From Prochilodus magdalenae (lineage: Eukaryota > Chordata > Actinopteri > Characiformes > Prochilodontidae), in assembly GCA_024036415.1 (NCBI GenBank), contig JAMWET010000919.1, positions 1-64,000 on the forward strand: 64,000 bases of DNA. The letters are read 5' to 3'. This document shows positions 14,190 to 26,550 of this stretch, in pieces. Below the pieces are notes generated by a model, which saw only the letters and a program-made list of their open reading frames with translations, did no database searches and was not told the origin of the DNA. The stretch's first letter is position 1, and every line of letters begins with the position of its first letter. Position numbers and translations under genes: made by a program.

Positions 14190-15395
14190 ACACCAACACA
14201 CTATCTGACAGTCACACTAATACATTACGCGTACTGAGTTACTGTATCTCATCGACAGACACTACTTACAGTACACTACCCTTACACTTACTGAGTTACT
14301 GTACACCAACACACTACTTACAGTACACAACACATTACACTTACTGAGTTACTAGTGTACACCAAACACACTACGTTCCGTACACTAATACATTACACTT
14401 TACTGAGTACTGTAGACATGCATCAGCACAACTACGTCTCTCAAGGTACACTACACATTACACTTACCTGAGTTACTGTACACCAATCACAGCTACTTAC
14501 AAGTAACACTGAACACCTTACACTTACTGAGTCTACTGAATACACGCGCAACACGCTACTTACGCACAACTAACGCACATTCAGCTTACTCAGTTCCTGT
14601 AAGCATCGACACACTAGTTACCATGTATACAACTAACACATTAACACTTACTGATTACTGTAGCACCAGACACACTACTTACAGTACAAACTACACATTA
14701 CACTTACTACTGAGTTACTGTACACCAACACGCTACTTACAGCACACTAACGCATTACACTTACTGAGATCCTGTCACACCCCACCTACTACGAGCACCT
14801 ATCACATTACCTTACTGAGGTTACAATTCTGTACACCAACACACTCTTACAGTCACACTAACGCACTTACACTTACTGGAAGAGTTAACTGTAACACCAA
14901 CACACTGCTTATCAGCCACACTAAACTGCATTACACTTACGGAGTTACTGTACACGCTTCTACACACTACTACAATATAAGAACTAACGCCTTACACTTA
15001 GCTGATTACTGTGTACCACCACACACACGTACAGAACTGGAATAGAGATCAACGTGTACACGAGCACTAAATCACAGCTACACTGACTGAGTTGTGTGTC
15101 GTACAGCCAACACACTACTTACAGTACACTACACACATCAGCCTTACCTTGTAGTTACTGTACACCGAACACACTACTTACGTACAGCGTAACACATAGC
15201 ACTTACTGTCGGTTACATCTAGTACACCATACACACTACTCACAGTACACTACGCATTACACTTACTGATGTTACTGTACACCGACACCTACGCTATCAG
15301 TAGCACTCACACAATTACAACTTACTGAGTTACCTGCGTACACAACACACACTTAGCAGCACACTAAAACGCATTACACTATGAGGCTCACTGTA
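14190..15395. repeat. Tandem repeat, unit about 54-60 bp, about 20 copies
   Basis: The words ACTTACTGAGTTACTGTACA and CCAACACACTACTTACAGTA alternate throughout. GAGTTACTGTA-like anchors occur near 14,237, 14,291, 14,346, 14,405, 14,470, 14,529, 14,653, 14,710, 14,765, 14,880 and 14,940, giving a period of about 54-63. Most copies carry one-base gains or losses, so period and phase drift. A 140-codon open frame inside the array is only translated repeat. There are no unique spacers between constant repeats, so this is not CRISPR-like. Confidence 0.85.
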
Positions 15396-16609
15396 TCAGA
15401 CTTGGTGTGGTCCATTTAACCGGAAAACATGACTGATGCGGTCATGACCGTTACTCAACTACCTTACAGCGAGTTAAAAACCGTGTAACACTAAAACACC
15501 ACTAGACTGATGCAGAGTATCAATCCCATGCAATGGAATAATCACTGAACCTATACTGGAACATCAGCCACCATGCATGCAGCTCCTACATACGTCATTT
15601 TTACTTCGGTTTTTACATAGTCAATACAGTTCCTCCGCTGTAGACTCTTGAGACAACCCTACACAGTGTGCGTGACCTTTCCCACATGACTGCATCGTGT
15701 TCAGGATCCGCTCCTGAAACGCATCCTGCATGCCTGTGCCTATTCTTTGGCTTACTCCATAGGTTGCATGCAGAAGAAGTGAGAGAAAGCGAAACCAAAA
15801 AAAGGAAATGAACTCCCTGCAAACCGGCGGCGCCATTACACCGCAACATTGTGCAGTTTATATATAATCAAGCCAGCAGCCGATACTGTGATTACGAAAA
15901 AAAAAAAATAAAAAACTCTCTATGCGAGCGTCTGATATGCACGTCACTTATATATAATGTCGGTAATAGTGGCTCAGCTGACTCACAAACCGAACTAATA
16001 CAGATTGTACCTGATCTGTAGCCCACTGGAGCAGGCATGTATGGATTTCTACCGGACCGTCCTTGGGGGTTTACATAAATCCAGCAGCGTCCTCCAAATT
16101 TCTAGACATATATAGTGTGCTGTGACTCATGGTCCAGCCCCAAGCAAGTTGAGAAGGACTCTCCGGAGACAGGTGATTAGTATTGTCCCACCATAGCCCC
16201 CTCATCGAGAAAAAAGGGCCAACGGATTTTCCAAACTATGCCATTTGACTAACGCACTGGCGTGTAGCCAAAAACCGTCTAACGATAAACTGCGATACGT
16301 AGTCCTGGTTTTCCGATCAAGTGGATGCCCCAGCTATAAACAACGACTAGAGGCAGAATCACCCCTTTACTTGACCTAGCCCAATATACGATGCTCAGGT
16401 CTCCTCAAGAGACCGGAAGGAGGACTCTCCATCATTAGCCCTTTATTTACGATGGACTAACACGTTATGTATCTCGAGAATGCTTTCCAGATTCCAGCGG
16501 TTCAACGGCGATCCGGGAAGGAAAGCGCGTAGCATAAGCATCTCAGTAAAAACTGAAGCAGGCCAGAGACATTTTCCATCACTGTCGCAGGGCATGTGTC
16601 TAAATGACA
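15396..16609. other. Non-coding stretch, nothing recognised
   Basis: Two overlapping minus-strand frames at 15,613-15,849 have no known domain. An A run lies near 15,897-15,915. I see nothing else worth naming. Confidence 0.35.
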
Positions 16610-16900
16610 ACCAACTGCAACCACACACACAGCAGGACATCTTCGTGCACACCCACTACATCCACACACAGACACGCACTCACCACCGCTAGACACACAT
16701 ACACCAGATGACAACGCGCACACACACTTCTGCATACACGCGCTACGTCCACACAGCACAGACACTCACTCACACAGCACACAACAACTCCTTCACACAG
16801 ACACACGACACACTACATCACCACTACCATACATGCACACATCACATCATAGCATGCACACCCCACACACACGAAGTACAGGACACTCACACAGACAAGC
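16610..16900. repeat. Imperfect CA-rich microsatellite region
   Basis: CACACA words dominate about 290 bases but are interrupted every few units by other bases. The open frames rich in Thr and His on one strand and in Cys and Val on the other are by-products. Smaller patches of the same kind occur at 17,695-17,730 and 18,595-18,680. Confidence 0.8.
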
Positions 16901-19618
16901 TCACAGGACACTTTGCACACGCTAGGATATATACATGGCGCCAGTGTGGGTGGTCGCATCCCCAGCTCACACTACACGAGCTGCCTGGCAATGCACGCAC
17001 AGCAGACAGCACAGCTGAAACACATACTGACAAGAGCACACCTTCACCAGCCATTGTACACTACATTTTTTTTAATACACTCGCCAAGTAGGTGCACTAA
17101 ATAGGTTTACAGTTATTGTGATGCTGAACAATTGGCAAGCCAACTTCTGCTCTGGCCATAAATGCTCTGTCCAACACTACATTCTGATATAATAACTCTT
17201 GAGCAGTAAAGGTGCAAAAAGGTGTTTAGAGACCAATCTCCTGTATTCGGACAGACTTCACTCACACCCACGACTTACAACACTGCCTGGTCCACTTAGT
17301 AGAATTAATATCAAGCATAGACCACTCATGAAAGACTAATGGTGTATTTTAAAGAGTACAGGGCTAACTGCTGTGGAAGTTGCTGTGAGTACATTGAGTT
17401 TTTAAATATTGAATATTAAATACATTGACTCACAAAAATACAAGTTGTGACCAAATATTGTTTTGTATTCTGCACTCACATAGACGACACCACGAACCAC
17501 TACCGTTCACTCACACTTACCCGACACACAGCGCAACTATGCTAAAATGAGTTACTTACCATATTAAGGCTGGAAGGTCATGATTTAGCATACATCTACC
17601 GTTTGAAGACCACCCCACAACGCTCTACTACTAAAAGGCACTAAGTTAGACCAGGAACAAATCGTAGACGACATCATCGACGCGGATATCTACTGATAAC
17701 ACAAACATACACAGACACACACACATGTCGTGCACGGTGTTTTGGCACCCCGCTGGTAAAACTTGTTACATTTTGCAAGATAACTGTAGAGAGTTACTCT
17801 TAGCTGCTCAAGCGGCATCTTGCTAACAGACTCTACACACCTTTGACTACTATTTAACGCGTATCTTATTGAATGGATCAAAAATGTACAAACTAACCAA
17901 TATATGTTGGTCAGCTGAATATTGACTGTGAGCTGCTGCTGTGCTTGTGGTTCTGAAAGACCATCCCGCGGTTCCTTTTATTAAAATCGCAAAACACAGA
18001 GCATTTACCCACATACACACTTCACTCACGCAGACATGCATCATCATACACAGACACTCTGAGGGAGGCACGGTCACCTATACTTTAGACATCTTTCGAC
18101 ATGTGGTTTTAAGTTCCTTACAACGGTTAACACACACCAATAACCAACAATGAACATACACAGTAAAGCTCTAATTTGAAGTGCCCTAAATGCTAAAACA
18201 TTTACACACTTTCTTGAAACCCAAAATGGTTTAAGGCATTCAGATCTGCATGACTATGTGTAGCCCCAGGCCAGAGATGGAGCGACCAGAGAATTCCCAG
18301 AATGCTGCCTTAGTGGAGCCTCTAATTGATGGTCCAGGTCCCTTCAATTGCTGCAGTAGCCAGAAAAGCCAGAAGAGATATTAATCAGTAACTGTACTTG
18401 CTACGGAGCATCATTTCCACTTTCAAAACCTCAGCGTTGCCAGAGATGACACACACACTCACACTAGGGAACAGGCCCATCACAGTACTCACGCACTTAT
18501 CTAATGAGCCCTCAGACCCGCATCCCAAGTCAAAGTGAATTTACAGGCGAATACTGACATTACACACCCGATGAATCTGCAGAGGAGGAGTACCTTGCAG
18601 TGCTGCACCACACTACACACACACACAGCACACACAGACTCACGGCACATGGAGCCAACACAGACACACACAGGGCACTATAACATGTAGACCAAAATTA
18701 ACCCCCCAACAGCTCTGTAAACCAGCCTAAAAGATGTCCAAAGCGCAGAGATTGGTAGTAAGCGAAGAAGATAAAAATATTCTAGCATATAACCTCTGTT
18801 TCCCTGCATTAACTTTGTCTGAGTGACTCACAGAACACACTGTGTCACGATCAACGTCCTATGGCGGTTTATGGGTGTAGGCCTGTTACTAACCATCTTA
18901 ACATCAAGAAAATACACAACATCATTGCATCCTGCTCTCTTTCTTACAATCGCTATCAACATGGCAAAACCGTATTTTCCATAATAGTCTTTCGAGTGAA
19001 GATCGCACTGTGCTCTTCCCTGCTCATAAGTTTTATAACCCCCGGTTATTCCCGCACTTTCAATCAGGCTTTGCTTAACTTCAAGCCCTATTTGGAATAC
19101 CCGGTTGTTGTCGACGTCACAAAAATCCAATGTCATTTACACATAGCTGGTATCAGCATGGGAGTGATATTAAGAGCCTACAATTGGTGGTAATTGGCGT
19201 CAAACACCTATGAATCATCACATATAAATCCCCGCACTGAGTTTATAGACGCTAGTCAACATTTACTGGCATGACTACAGTAGTTATGCAAGTTCGTTAC
19301 CATGTGTTCCCCCCTGGGCTGCTATCACAGAACAAGCAAATTGCAGGGCAAGCCAATCAGCAGCTGAACTCATAAAGCCCTATATAAAGGTGCAGCAACA
19401 TAAAATTGAACAACCCCAATACGATAACGAGAGCACTGTCATATCACTATCAGACGGGAGATATGTATAGACTACGTCTGGAGAACAATCGGGAATAGGA
19501 AGAACTATATAGAAAGCACAAAATAAAAGCCTTCCCAGAATAGAGTTGTAGTCTCGTTATAGGCTGTGCAAATGTACGTGGCCAACATATACCAGATGTA
19601 CATAATACTTACTATTAT
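16901..19618. other. Non-coding stretch with small CA patches
   Basis: No supportable gene. There are short CA-rich patches at 17,695-17,730 and 18,595-18,680. Two overlapping opposite-strand frames of about 105 codons at 18,828-19,193 lack any recognisable motif. Probably celsr1 intron 1. Confidence 0.35.
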
Positions 19619-19890
19619 GGCATATATATATATATATTATATAGCTTATATATACTGATATAATATATAGATTATTCATCATATATAACTCTATATATAT
19701 ATATATATATATAAAGATATAACACATACCACATTCCACATTAATATACTATATATAGATATATATGCAGGTTTTAATATTATATATATATATTATATAT
19801 ATATATATATATATAATATATTATATTATATATATCGATATACAACACACACACCACCACTACACATCCACACAATATATATATATACTT
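19619..19890. repeat. TA-rich microsatellite block
   Basis: Several TATATA runs (19,621-19,640, 19,694-19,714, 19,780-19,835) are separated by near-TA sequence. They translate as Ile-Tyr runs in a chance minus-strand frame. Confidence 0.8.
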
Positions 19891-21042
19891 ATGTAATTTG
19901 TGTGGTGTGTGCTACACTATAGACACCACTGATATATTGTGATTTTCTTCTTTTTTTTTTACCTATTGATTAAGAGATTTTAGCATTAATGGGCATCTTT
20001 TCAAGTTCAAATGGATCTGTCAAAGACAGACACAAGTGATACTGTCGCAATATCTTACTCTGTATGTGATCCGTCCATGATGGTGTCTTGGATAGCTCTT
20101 AGCTCATCTTATTGACTAGTGCGGCTCTCTCTGAAGCATTGAAGGTAGTTTGAGTCTTTATCACGTCAAGATGACGCATATCCATGATAGAACGGACCCC
20201 ATTGACAAATGACACATAGCCCACCAGTCCCAGACTAGTCGCTATGTGGGCTTGTGTGGCGGTGTAACACTTCTAGATACGCAGTAGGTCTTCTAACTTT
20301 GGGGCTGCACGTTACTTTGAATAGCGGACCCTGTCTACTCACAATCCGTCCCAACAGACTGCACGAGCTGCCTCGGGAACAATCTCCAGTCCCAGCCAAG
20401 CAAACCCGATTCATGGTGAAGAAAGCGCTAGAGGACAGTAAGAAGGAGGCAGTTTCAGCTGGGCTACAGCGGTGGTTCTCCACAGGTCCTCAGGGACCCA
20501 TAAACTTTGCGCTTCTCCCAGCGTGTGGGAGTTGGAATAAACAAAGTATGGGTCTGAGCAACCCAGCTTGAAGACCACTGCCAGTATGGCAAACCATCTG
20601 TCATAGCGCTCCTCGTTGATTACAAATCCGAGTCCACCCTAGTGTTTGTATGTGTAACTCAGTAGACATACTATTCTTAAGATCACTCTTTCGCACAGTG
20701 ACAAGCTGAACTTCGCGAATGACCCTCAATTCAGAGCTGACTTTCGATTCCACGACATGTGCCAATTTTCTTCTATTTCCTGCCATTCCTGTCGGGCGTT
20801 CATGTTGTAGACAGAGGGTCACCGAACGCGTGCTGGGGCTTACCCCTGTACCGTGAACCCGTGGTATTATAACTATGAGCTAAACAGCCAGCTGCCTCTT
20901 ACCATTCAGTAGACCTTTATTTGAGACTCATGCTATTAGATCGAGTCACTCCATATTTACCTATGTAAGGCTCATACGAGACAGCATATCATGCATGCTC
21001 AAAATCAGTGTATGTCTTCAGGTTGTGAGTAACTTCATTCCG

Positions 21043-21056
21043 CCAGCAGATGGCGC
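21043..21056 (+). promoter_or_regulatory. CTCF-like motif
   Basis: The 14 bases CCAGCAGATGGCGC match every position of the vertebrate CTCF core consensus CCASYAGRKGGCRS. Occupancy cannot be read from sequence, and such motifs also ride in dispersed repeats. It lies about 10 kb from the celsr1 start codon, within the presumed intron 1. Confidence 0.4.
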
Positions 21057-22232
21057 TCCCAATGAGGACAATGGGGCTATAAAGTTGTAAGTGAGATGAT
21101 GGGATTCGATAGATTCGAGAAGAGGTCTACACGTGCAGGGAACGTCCATCTGAAGTACCAATGAGGCGTGACAGGACGTAAGCTAGAACCGCATGGGTAT
21201 TGCAAAGCGTAAAACAGCGTCCATACTCGGTCTACCAGCGGTGTCCAAATCCCGTCTCACAGGGAATCTCTGAATCTGCGCCAGTAGAAGGAATCCACCC
21301 AAATTCTGGGACAAGCTGGCACTCGTTCTACCGGCACAATGGCTAAAATCCCCCAGTCTACTGGGGGAGACACTCAGTATCGGAATTGTGCCAGGGAAGC
21401 CATGCTACCAGAATCTACCCCAAGCGCGGTGCATATTCTTTTGACGCAGGAGTGTCTGATTCATACTCAGTTAGTATGCCTCCATCCAGAAACTTGGTCC
21501 AGTCCGATGCCAAAATCCAATCCCCACTCGTTTATTGGTGTTCTTTCTACGTGAGAGGTGTTTACACACTATGGGGTGTTTTAGTCACAAGAGTGAGCTT
21601 ATTTGGAATAGCACCTGGTTTACCCTATAGCTGGCTAGCATACTAGCAGCTTTGTGTGAAGAATCCAGCGCCCTCCCACACCACTATATACATTAAAGGG
21701 AATTCCTGTACAACCCAACGTATACACGCTAGTCCCACATAAGCCAGTAGGAGCGAGTCAATCCGAGCGGTTTTGGCGTGAAGTGGCTCATACTGTGTGG
21801 TGAGCACTAGATCCGTTTCTTTTACAGCCAGAATAAAGAAACTGTTTAATTTGAACATGTCCAGCTGATATATATATTAAGAATCACAAATGCAAATAGC
21901 TTGGGAACTGAATAAAGACAGTATCTATCAGTCTATGTGGATTTCTAGACAACAGTTGAGATTGAAAGTGCAATGCGGTCAGGGCATGATTCAGTCAGGC
22001 TCGGTAATCTAATAACAGTTTCCCTAGACACAGAGGACTGATATAGCAGCTGCAAAAGAGGTTTGTGTGAGCACAGGCGAGGGATGGCATTGGGCAAATT
22101 CCACTCACAGGGAGTGGGAGAGGGAAGGGGCAGAAGAACAGATAACTAAAAGCAGCTATCTGCATTTACAGACATTAGAATTCTATATATTTCTATGTGA
22201 GTATTAAGTTGCTGCTGTTGTGAGTGTTCGAT

Positions 22233-22330
22233 GTTGAGTTTGGGCTGTCACAGTTAATTGATTAAATTTGATTACTTAATTGTAAAATTCCTGAATTTAA
22301 AAGTATTAAACTGACACGTAGGCAGTTTGA
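22233..22330. mobile_element. Fragment of an AATTGATTAAAT-type dispersed repeat
   Basis: GGGCTGTCACAGTTAATTGATTAAA-like sequence (first 20 bases at most) begins near 22,240. It resembles the end of a common fish non-autonomous DNA transposon type that starts GGGCTG and contains ATTAATCGATT. Only one end is visible. Family assignment is from memory and is weak. Confidence 0.35.
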
Positions 22331-23849
22331 ACGATGATGCATATTTAAAATTCTCCTACTGACCCTCCTTATGGAAGAAATGGGGAATGAGGGACATGCC
22401 CATTTTTTGCATACTGCTTTCATTTACTGTGCTGTGCAAACCATGAAAATTTGACTGACCATTTCTAAACCCAATTTACTTCCAAGCTAAATGGTTTTAA
22501 CTTCAAATTTTTGTAGGTACCCAGGTTTTTCTAAGATTACTATTACTTTTTATTACTTTTTTTTTTTTTTTTTACAATTGGGTTACTTGTTGTGTAACGT
22601 TGACAGTAGTTTGTATATGTTTTGAAATGTGGCGGCCGTAATTCTATTTTTAAAAAATGCTTTGAAGAATGTTTCTCATCTAGCCTAACGACTAATTTTT
22701 GATCTCAGAAGCTTGGCTGCCGCTTCTTTTTCTTAGTGTGAAAACTAAACGACTCACACTGACCCGGACACAACCCAATAAGAAACCGCTCCCCAGATTT
22801 GTTCGTAATAAATCATCTTATATTCACTAACACTGACCTGTTCACCCACTAAAACAGACCAGGTCACTGACAGAGCCCACGTATCATATCACAAGCTGAG
22901 CAACAGAAAGAACAGGTGATGGGGGGAATGACTCGATGACTTTTCTGTCACAGATAGCATGCTCACATTAACAATACCAGAGACGTTTGCTCCTCAGGTA
23001 CAAAACTTTAAGGCTGGCAGGGTGGACATGCAGACGTCGTAACACCAAACGTCCTCACACCAGAGAACCCCACCGGAGGGATTAGATGTGAAAAAGGTCA
23101 GGACGGGTCACATGTAGAAAGTAGCCTTACACCTGGAGTAAAGAGTACTTGTTAAGACGTCAGTTCGAGCAAAGGGTGAAAAGGGTACAGGCTTCATGTT
23201 AACCCTGAGGGTGAGTGATTTAATAAACTGGGCCTTGTATACTGTGCTAATGATAGATTATGCTTTCTTTTGTTTTCTTATTGTTCAAGATGGCTATATG
23301 ACTGTTGACAGTCCGGACACGAAGTGCTGGACTACTGCCTCATGCTGTTTCCTCCCGACAACAATGCTTATAACCTTACTCACTACCAAAAAACTGCTTA
23401 CTCCGACACCAATGACGACCGACCTTGATCTAAAACCACCACCAAGAGTGCAGAACCCTTTTAAACGAGTTATCTACCACAATTAGGTGCATCTAAGGGC
23501 AATCTACAATCAATATTAATAGGGGGAAAAATAGAAAGGGAAATAGTGTTAGCATTTTGGTTAAACATATTGGGTAATTGTTACAGAATGTCCTTTGTGT
23601 GACTTTCCTATATAGTGTGGGTTGTAGCCTGTATTAACCAACTAATCTAAAAACATTCACAAACACGTTTATTATTCAAGAACTACATCGAAAGAAAATG
23701 CTATTATTAAGTTATAACAGTTTTACAGCCATAAGAAAAAAATGTCCAGCCCTGCCTAGGGGTCTGTAAAGGTTAGGAGGTTAACTCTTTAAACTGTAGA
23801 CTTTATGGGGTAAGTTATCCTAAACTTGAGTCTTATTATTCAGTTACTA

Positions 23850-24010
23850 CTAGGGCTGGGGACCATAAACATATTATCACAATTCTGTGGTTATGTGATG
23901 CTGACCACGATGTGGACCTCATTACGGGAGATCTGTTTATCTAAATGACAAACTGTGACATCAACTACAGTGAAGCTGGTATCTTGCTGCTCACAGTGGT
24001 TCAGCCGTAG
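23850..24010. mobile_element. Possible GGGCTGGG-end hAT-type MITE fragment
   Basis: The segment starts AGGGCTGGGGACCATAAAC and continues with ATTATCACAATTCTGTGG. It resembles the terminal region of widespread fish non-autonomous hAT-like elements. The opposite terminus is not clear, so the boundaries are approximate. Confidence 0.3.
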
Positions 24011-25348
24011 TTACCACCTATAATTTTTGTTTATGAGTTTATCAAAAATAGCAAAACAGCAAAACAAATCTATGTTTCAGATAAAACTACCTTACTTTTT
24101 AAAGACAAAACAGTTTATACTATTATAAAAACACACATTTAATTAAAACACTGTACATAACAATGAGACTGAAGCGCTAGAAGTTGGTATATTACAGACT
24201 ATAACATTTAGAATGTAATTTGGATTGCTAATCTGTAGCCTAGATTTTGGAACTAGCCAGCTTCCTAATATTGAAAAGACTGCTTACGTTCTTCTCATCA
24301 GTACTGCAAGTAAAACAGTCAGTACCATGTAAGTATTGAGTTTGAGAATTGGCCCTAACTTTAAGTGTAAGCTTTGCTCAAAAACAACAAGACAGAAATG
24401 AATAAGACACACAAGAAGTTAGAAAATAATAAACCGAAAACATGCTGAAATTTTAATTTGACTTAATGTACTATATTTTGTAAATACATTCAGTATGCTG
24501 ACTCTGTTTGCTCTGTGTGGTCAAATAGAAATATGTACATCTAGTGTGACACCAAGGTTGAATCCAAGATAAATTTCTGGGAACAGAAATGTGAAAAAGC
24601 CCAGCTATGTGAGTCCTGCAGCGGTGAGTGGGGGCGAAACCGGCCCACCAGCAGCCACAGCCGCCGTGGCCGCAGGCCACAGGCCACAAAGCTGCCTCAC
24701 GCACATGTATGAGCAAGCTCACATTGCTAACAGTGGGCTTGGCTATGTAAAGATGATTTAGCACCTATCGCCTTTTTGGACGCAACATAGCATCATGTCA
24801 AGGTGAAGAAACCTTAGATGTTGAATTTCACCTTCATGTGTCTAGTCTTGGGGTGTGGGGCTCCAGAGCTGCTTAGGCATTGTCAGAGGGTTTATCGCTC
24901 ATATTTATCCAGCGAAACAGAGTAGATAAGCAGGGAACCCAAATCAATACTCCCCTCCATGGTGGGGAGCCACCATGTTCATGTAGAGACCCCTCAGATG
25001 ACGGAGAAGCTTGACTGATACAGATAAGGCAGATTAGGTTGCAGCTAGAACACATAACCCTCATTGCCACTTGTTTGCGGTCCTCACTGTGTTTTTGTAA
25101 GGAAGACGGGCCTTTGTTGTGACTGGGATGTTAACCTACTTTTATCAGAAGGGGAAATCTGGGAGTTCTTGTGTTTCTAGGAGGGGCAAGATAACTATCC
25201 GATGCTCATCCGATGGAAAAAACACCTGTTCAGGCACAGAGATGGAAAAAAACATCCTCTGTGGTTTTCAGACTCTATGTGAGTTCCCAAATATTACAGT
25301 GTTCCATTAAACGACGCCCAGGTATTCAGCCTACATAAGTAAAAACCT

Positions 25349-25935
25349 TTAAACGGGAATTCTAAATCTCTGCATAATCCTGTCCTTGTAGTGCAAACAA
25401 CAGTCAGAGTGGTTTGAAATGTGAAATGATTTACTGCAGAGAATCACAATTTTGACTCTCCTTATTGTGGTGGTGATAACAACCAGGGGTTGTAATGTCT
25501 ATAACAGATACACAGACTATATACTACATACTCTCCAAAACCACTAGTGAACATGCATGTTCTCTCTGCCATGATTCACTTTCTGGCAGGAATGGGCTTA
25601 GAAATTATGTTTACTGCCAAAATATTCTTATAGAGCTTACTCGTTACTATTTCATGCAAGAACTTTCTGTTTCATGTCTGGTTCCTATCACCACCACTAT
25701 AAACAATTTCTCTAGATTTCAAACCACTTTGAAAGAATCTTACCATTTTAATTATGTAGACGTTTTGAAAACAATCAGTGGCGTTCTCTTTGAAGTGATC
25801 CAATAAAACAGAACATCGACTGTATTTTTCAGTTATGGTACACTGGAGGCACTTCTTCATCAGATAAAGCTTCAATTTCATTATAGACCTGCTGAAGTGC
25901 AGCTCTGAGATTGTTTAAGATTCTGCCTTTAAGGC
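25349..25935. mobile_element. Foldback/MITE-like element, copy 1
   Basis: The element begins TTTAAACGGGAATTCT and ends near CTGCCTTTAAGG, a weak terminal inverted repeat. Inside, TATTGTGGTGGTGATAACAA at about 25,465 is mirrored by CTATCACCACCACTATAAAC at about 25,685, so the arms are long inverted repeats. Related copies lie at 32,079-32,967 and 35,385-35,980, sharing CTGCATAAT, AGAGTGGTTTGAAA-like and GAGAATC words in the same order. No transposase is encoded. The 103-codon frame inside it (25,495-25,806) is not recognisable. Confidence 0.55.
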
Positions 25936-26103
25936 TGTTTTTTTCCCCTGGGCCAGGGGTGAAGAGGTCACATAACCAGGGTTAATGGTTACCTAACATT
26001 TGACATGTGGTGTGGAGTGTGTGTGGCATGGTGAAGGGGTGAGGGGGAGGGGTGATGCGCATTAGAGTAATGAGAGGGTGAGAGAAACAAAGAAGGAGAT
26101 ACA

Positions 26104-26265
26104 GTCATATGCAAAGGTTTGGACGCCCTGGTTAGTTACACATCCCCTACAGAGAGCACACTTCTGCACAATACTGCCGTTTCCTAACTTTTTAAATAAG
26201 TAATACATTATATATATATTCTGTGATCTATATACCGTAATTTTTTTGTTATGAAAGAACACACA
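26104..26265. mobile_element. Tc1/mariner-type terminal fragment
   Basis: CAGTCATATGCAAAGGTTTGGACGCCC resembles a standard Tc1-like terminus (CAGTCATATGCAAAAGTTTG...). About 40 bases on, TACAGAGAGCACACTTCTGC is nearly repeated at about 36,448 in trmu intron 10, suggesting a shared element family. The other end is not seen. Confidence 0.45.
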
Positions 26266-26504
26266 TTATATATAATGATATATAATTTTAAAAAATCTTA
26301 TCAGTCAGATTTGGTCACTTTTTTTCCCCAATATGAGACATTCTGGAAATGAATTCTCTTATGCCTTATTTGTCCGTGCTAAACAGAGTTCTACTTATTA
26401 TGGAATCATCTATGGCTATGCAACATGCACAAATCATCAAATCTGTTTTAAGGCTTCCTACATAGAGAAGTACTAGCATCACATTAAATCATTTTCATTT
26501 TATA

Positions 26505-26550
26505 CATGTATAGACAGGCAGACAGACAAATAGATAGACAGAGTAAGAGA
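26505..26550. repeat. GACA/GATA microsatellite
   Basis: Repeated AGACAGACAGACAAATAGATAGACAG units cover about 45 bases. Non-coding. Confidence 0.7.

Noticed and set aside
14623..15045. 140-codon open frame, Thr- and Leu-rich
   Set aside because: It is translated minisatellite sequence with no start context or homology.
14190..15395. CRISPR-like regular repeat array
   Set aside because: The whole unit repeats without unique spacers, the period drifts, and the context is a vertebrate genome. It is a minisatellite.
16708..17091. 127-codon Thr/His-rich open frame and Cys/Val-rich frames on the other strand
   Set aside because: They come from the imperfect CA repeat. CA microsatellites leave long stop-free frames by chance.
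20235..20571. Overlapping open frames of 82 and 105 codons on opposite strands
   Set aside because: I recognise no motif, no splice sites fit, and the region is of doubtful sequence quality.
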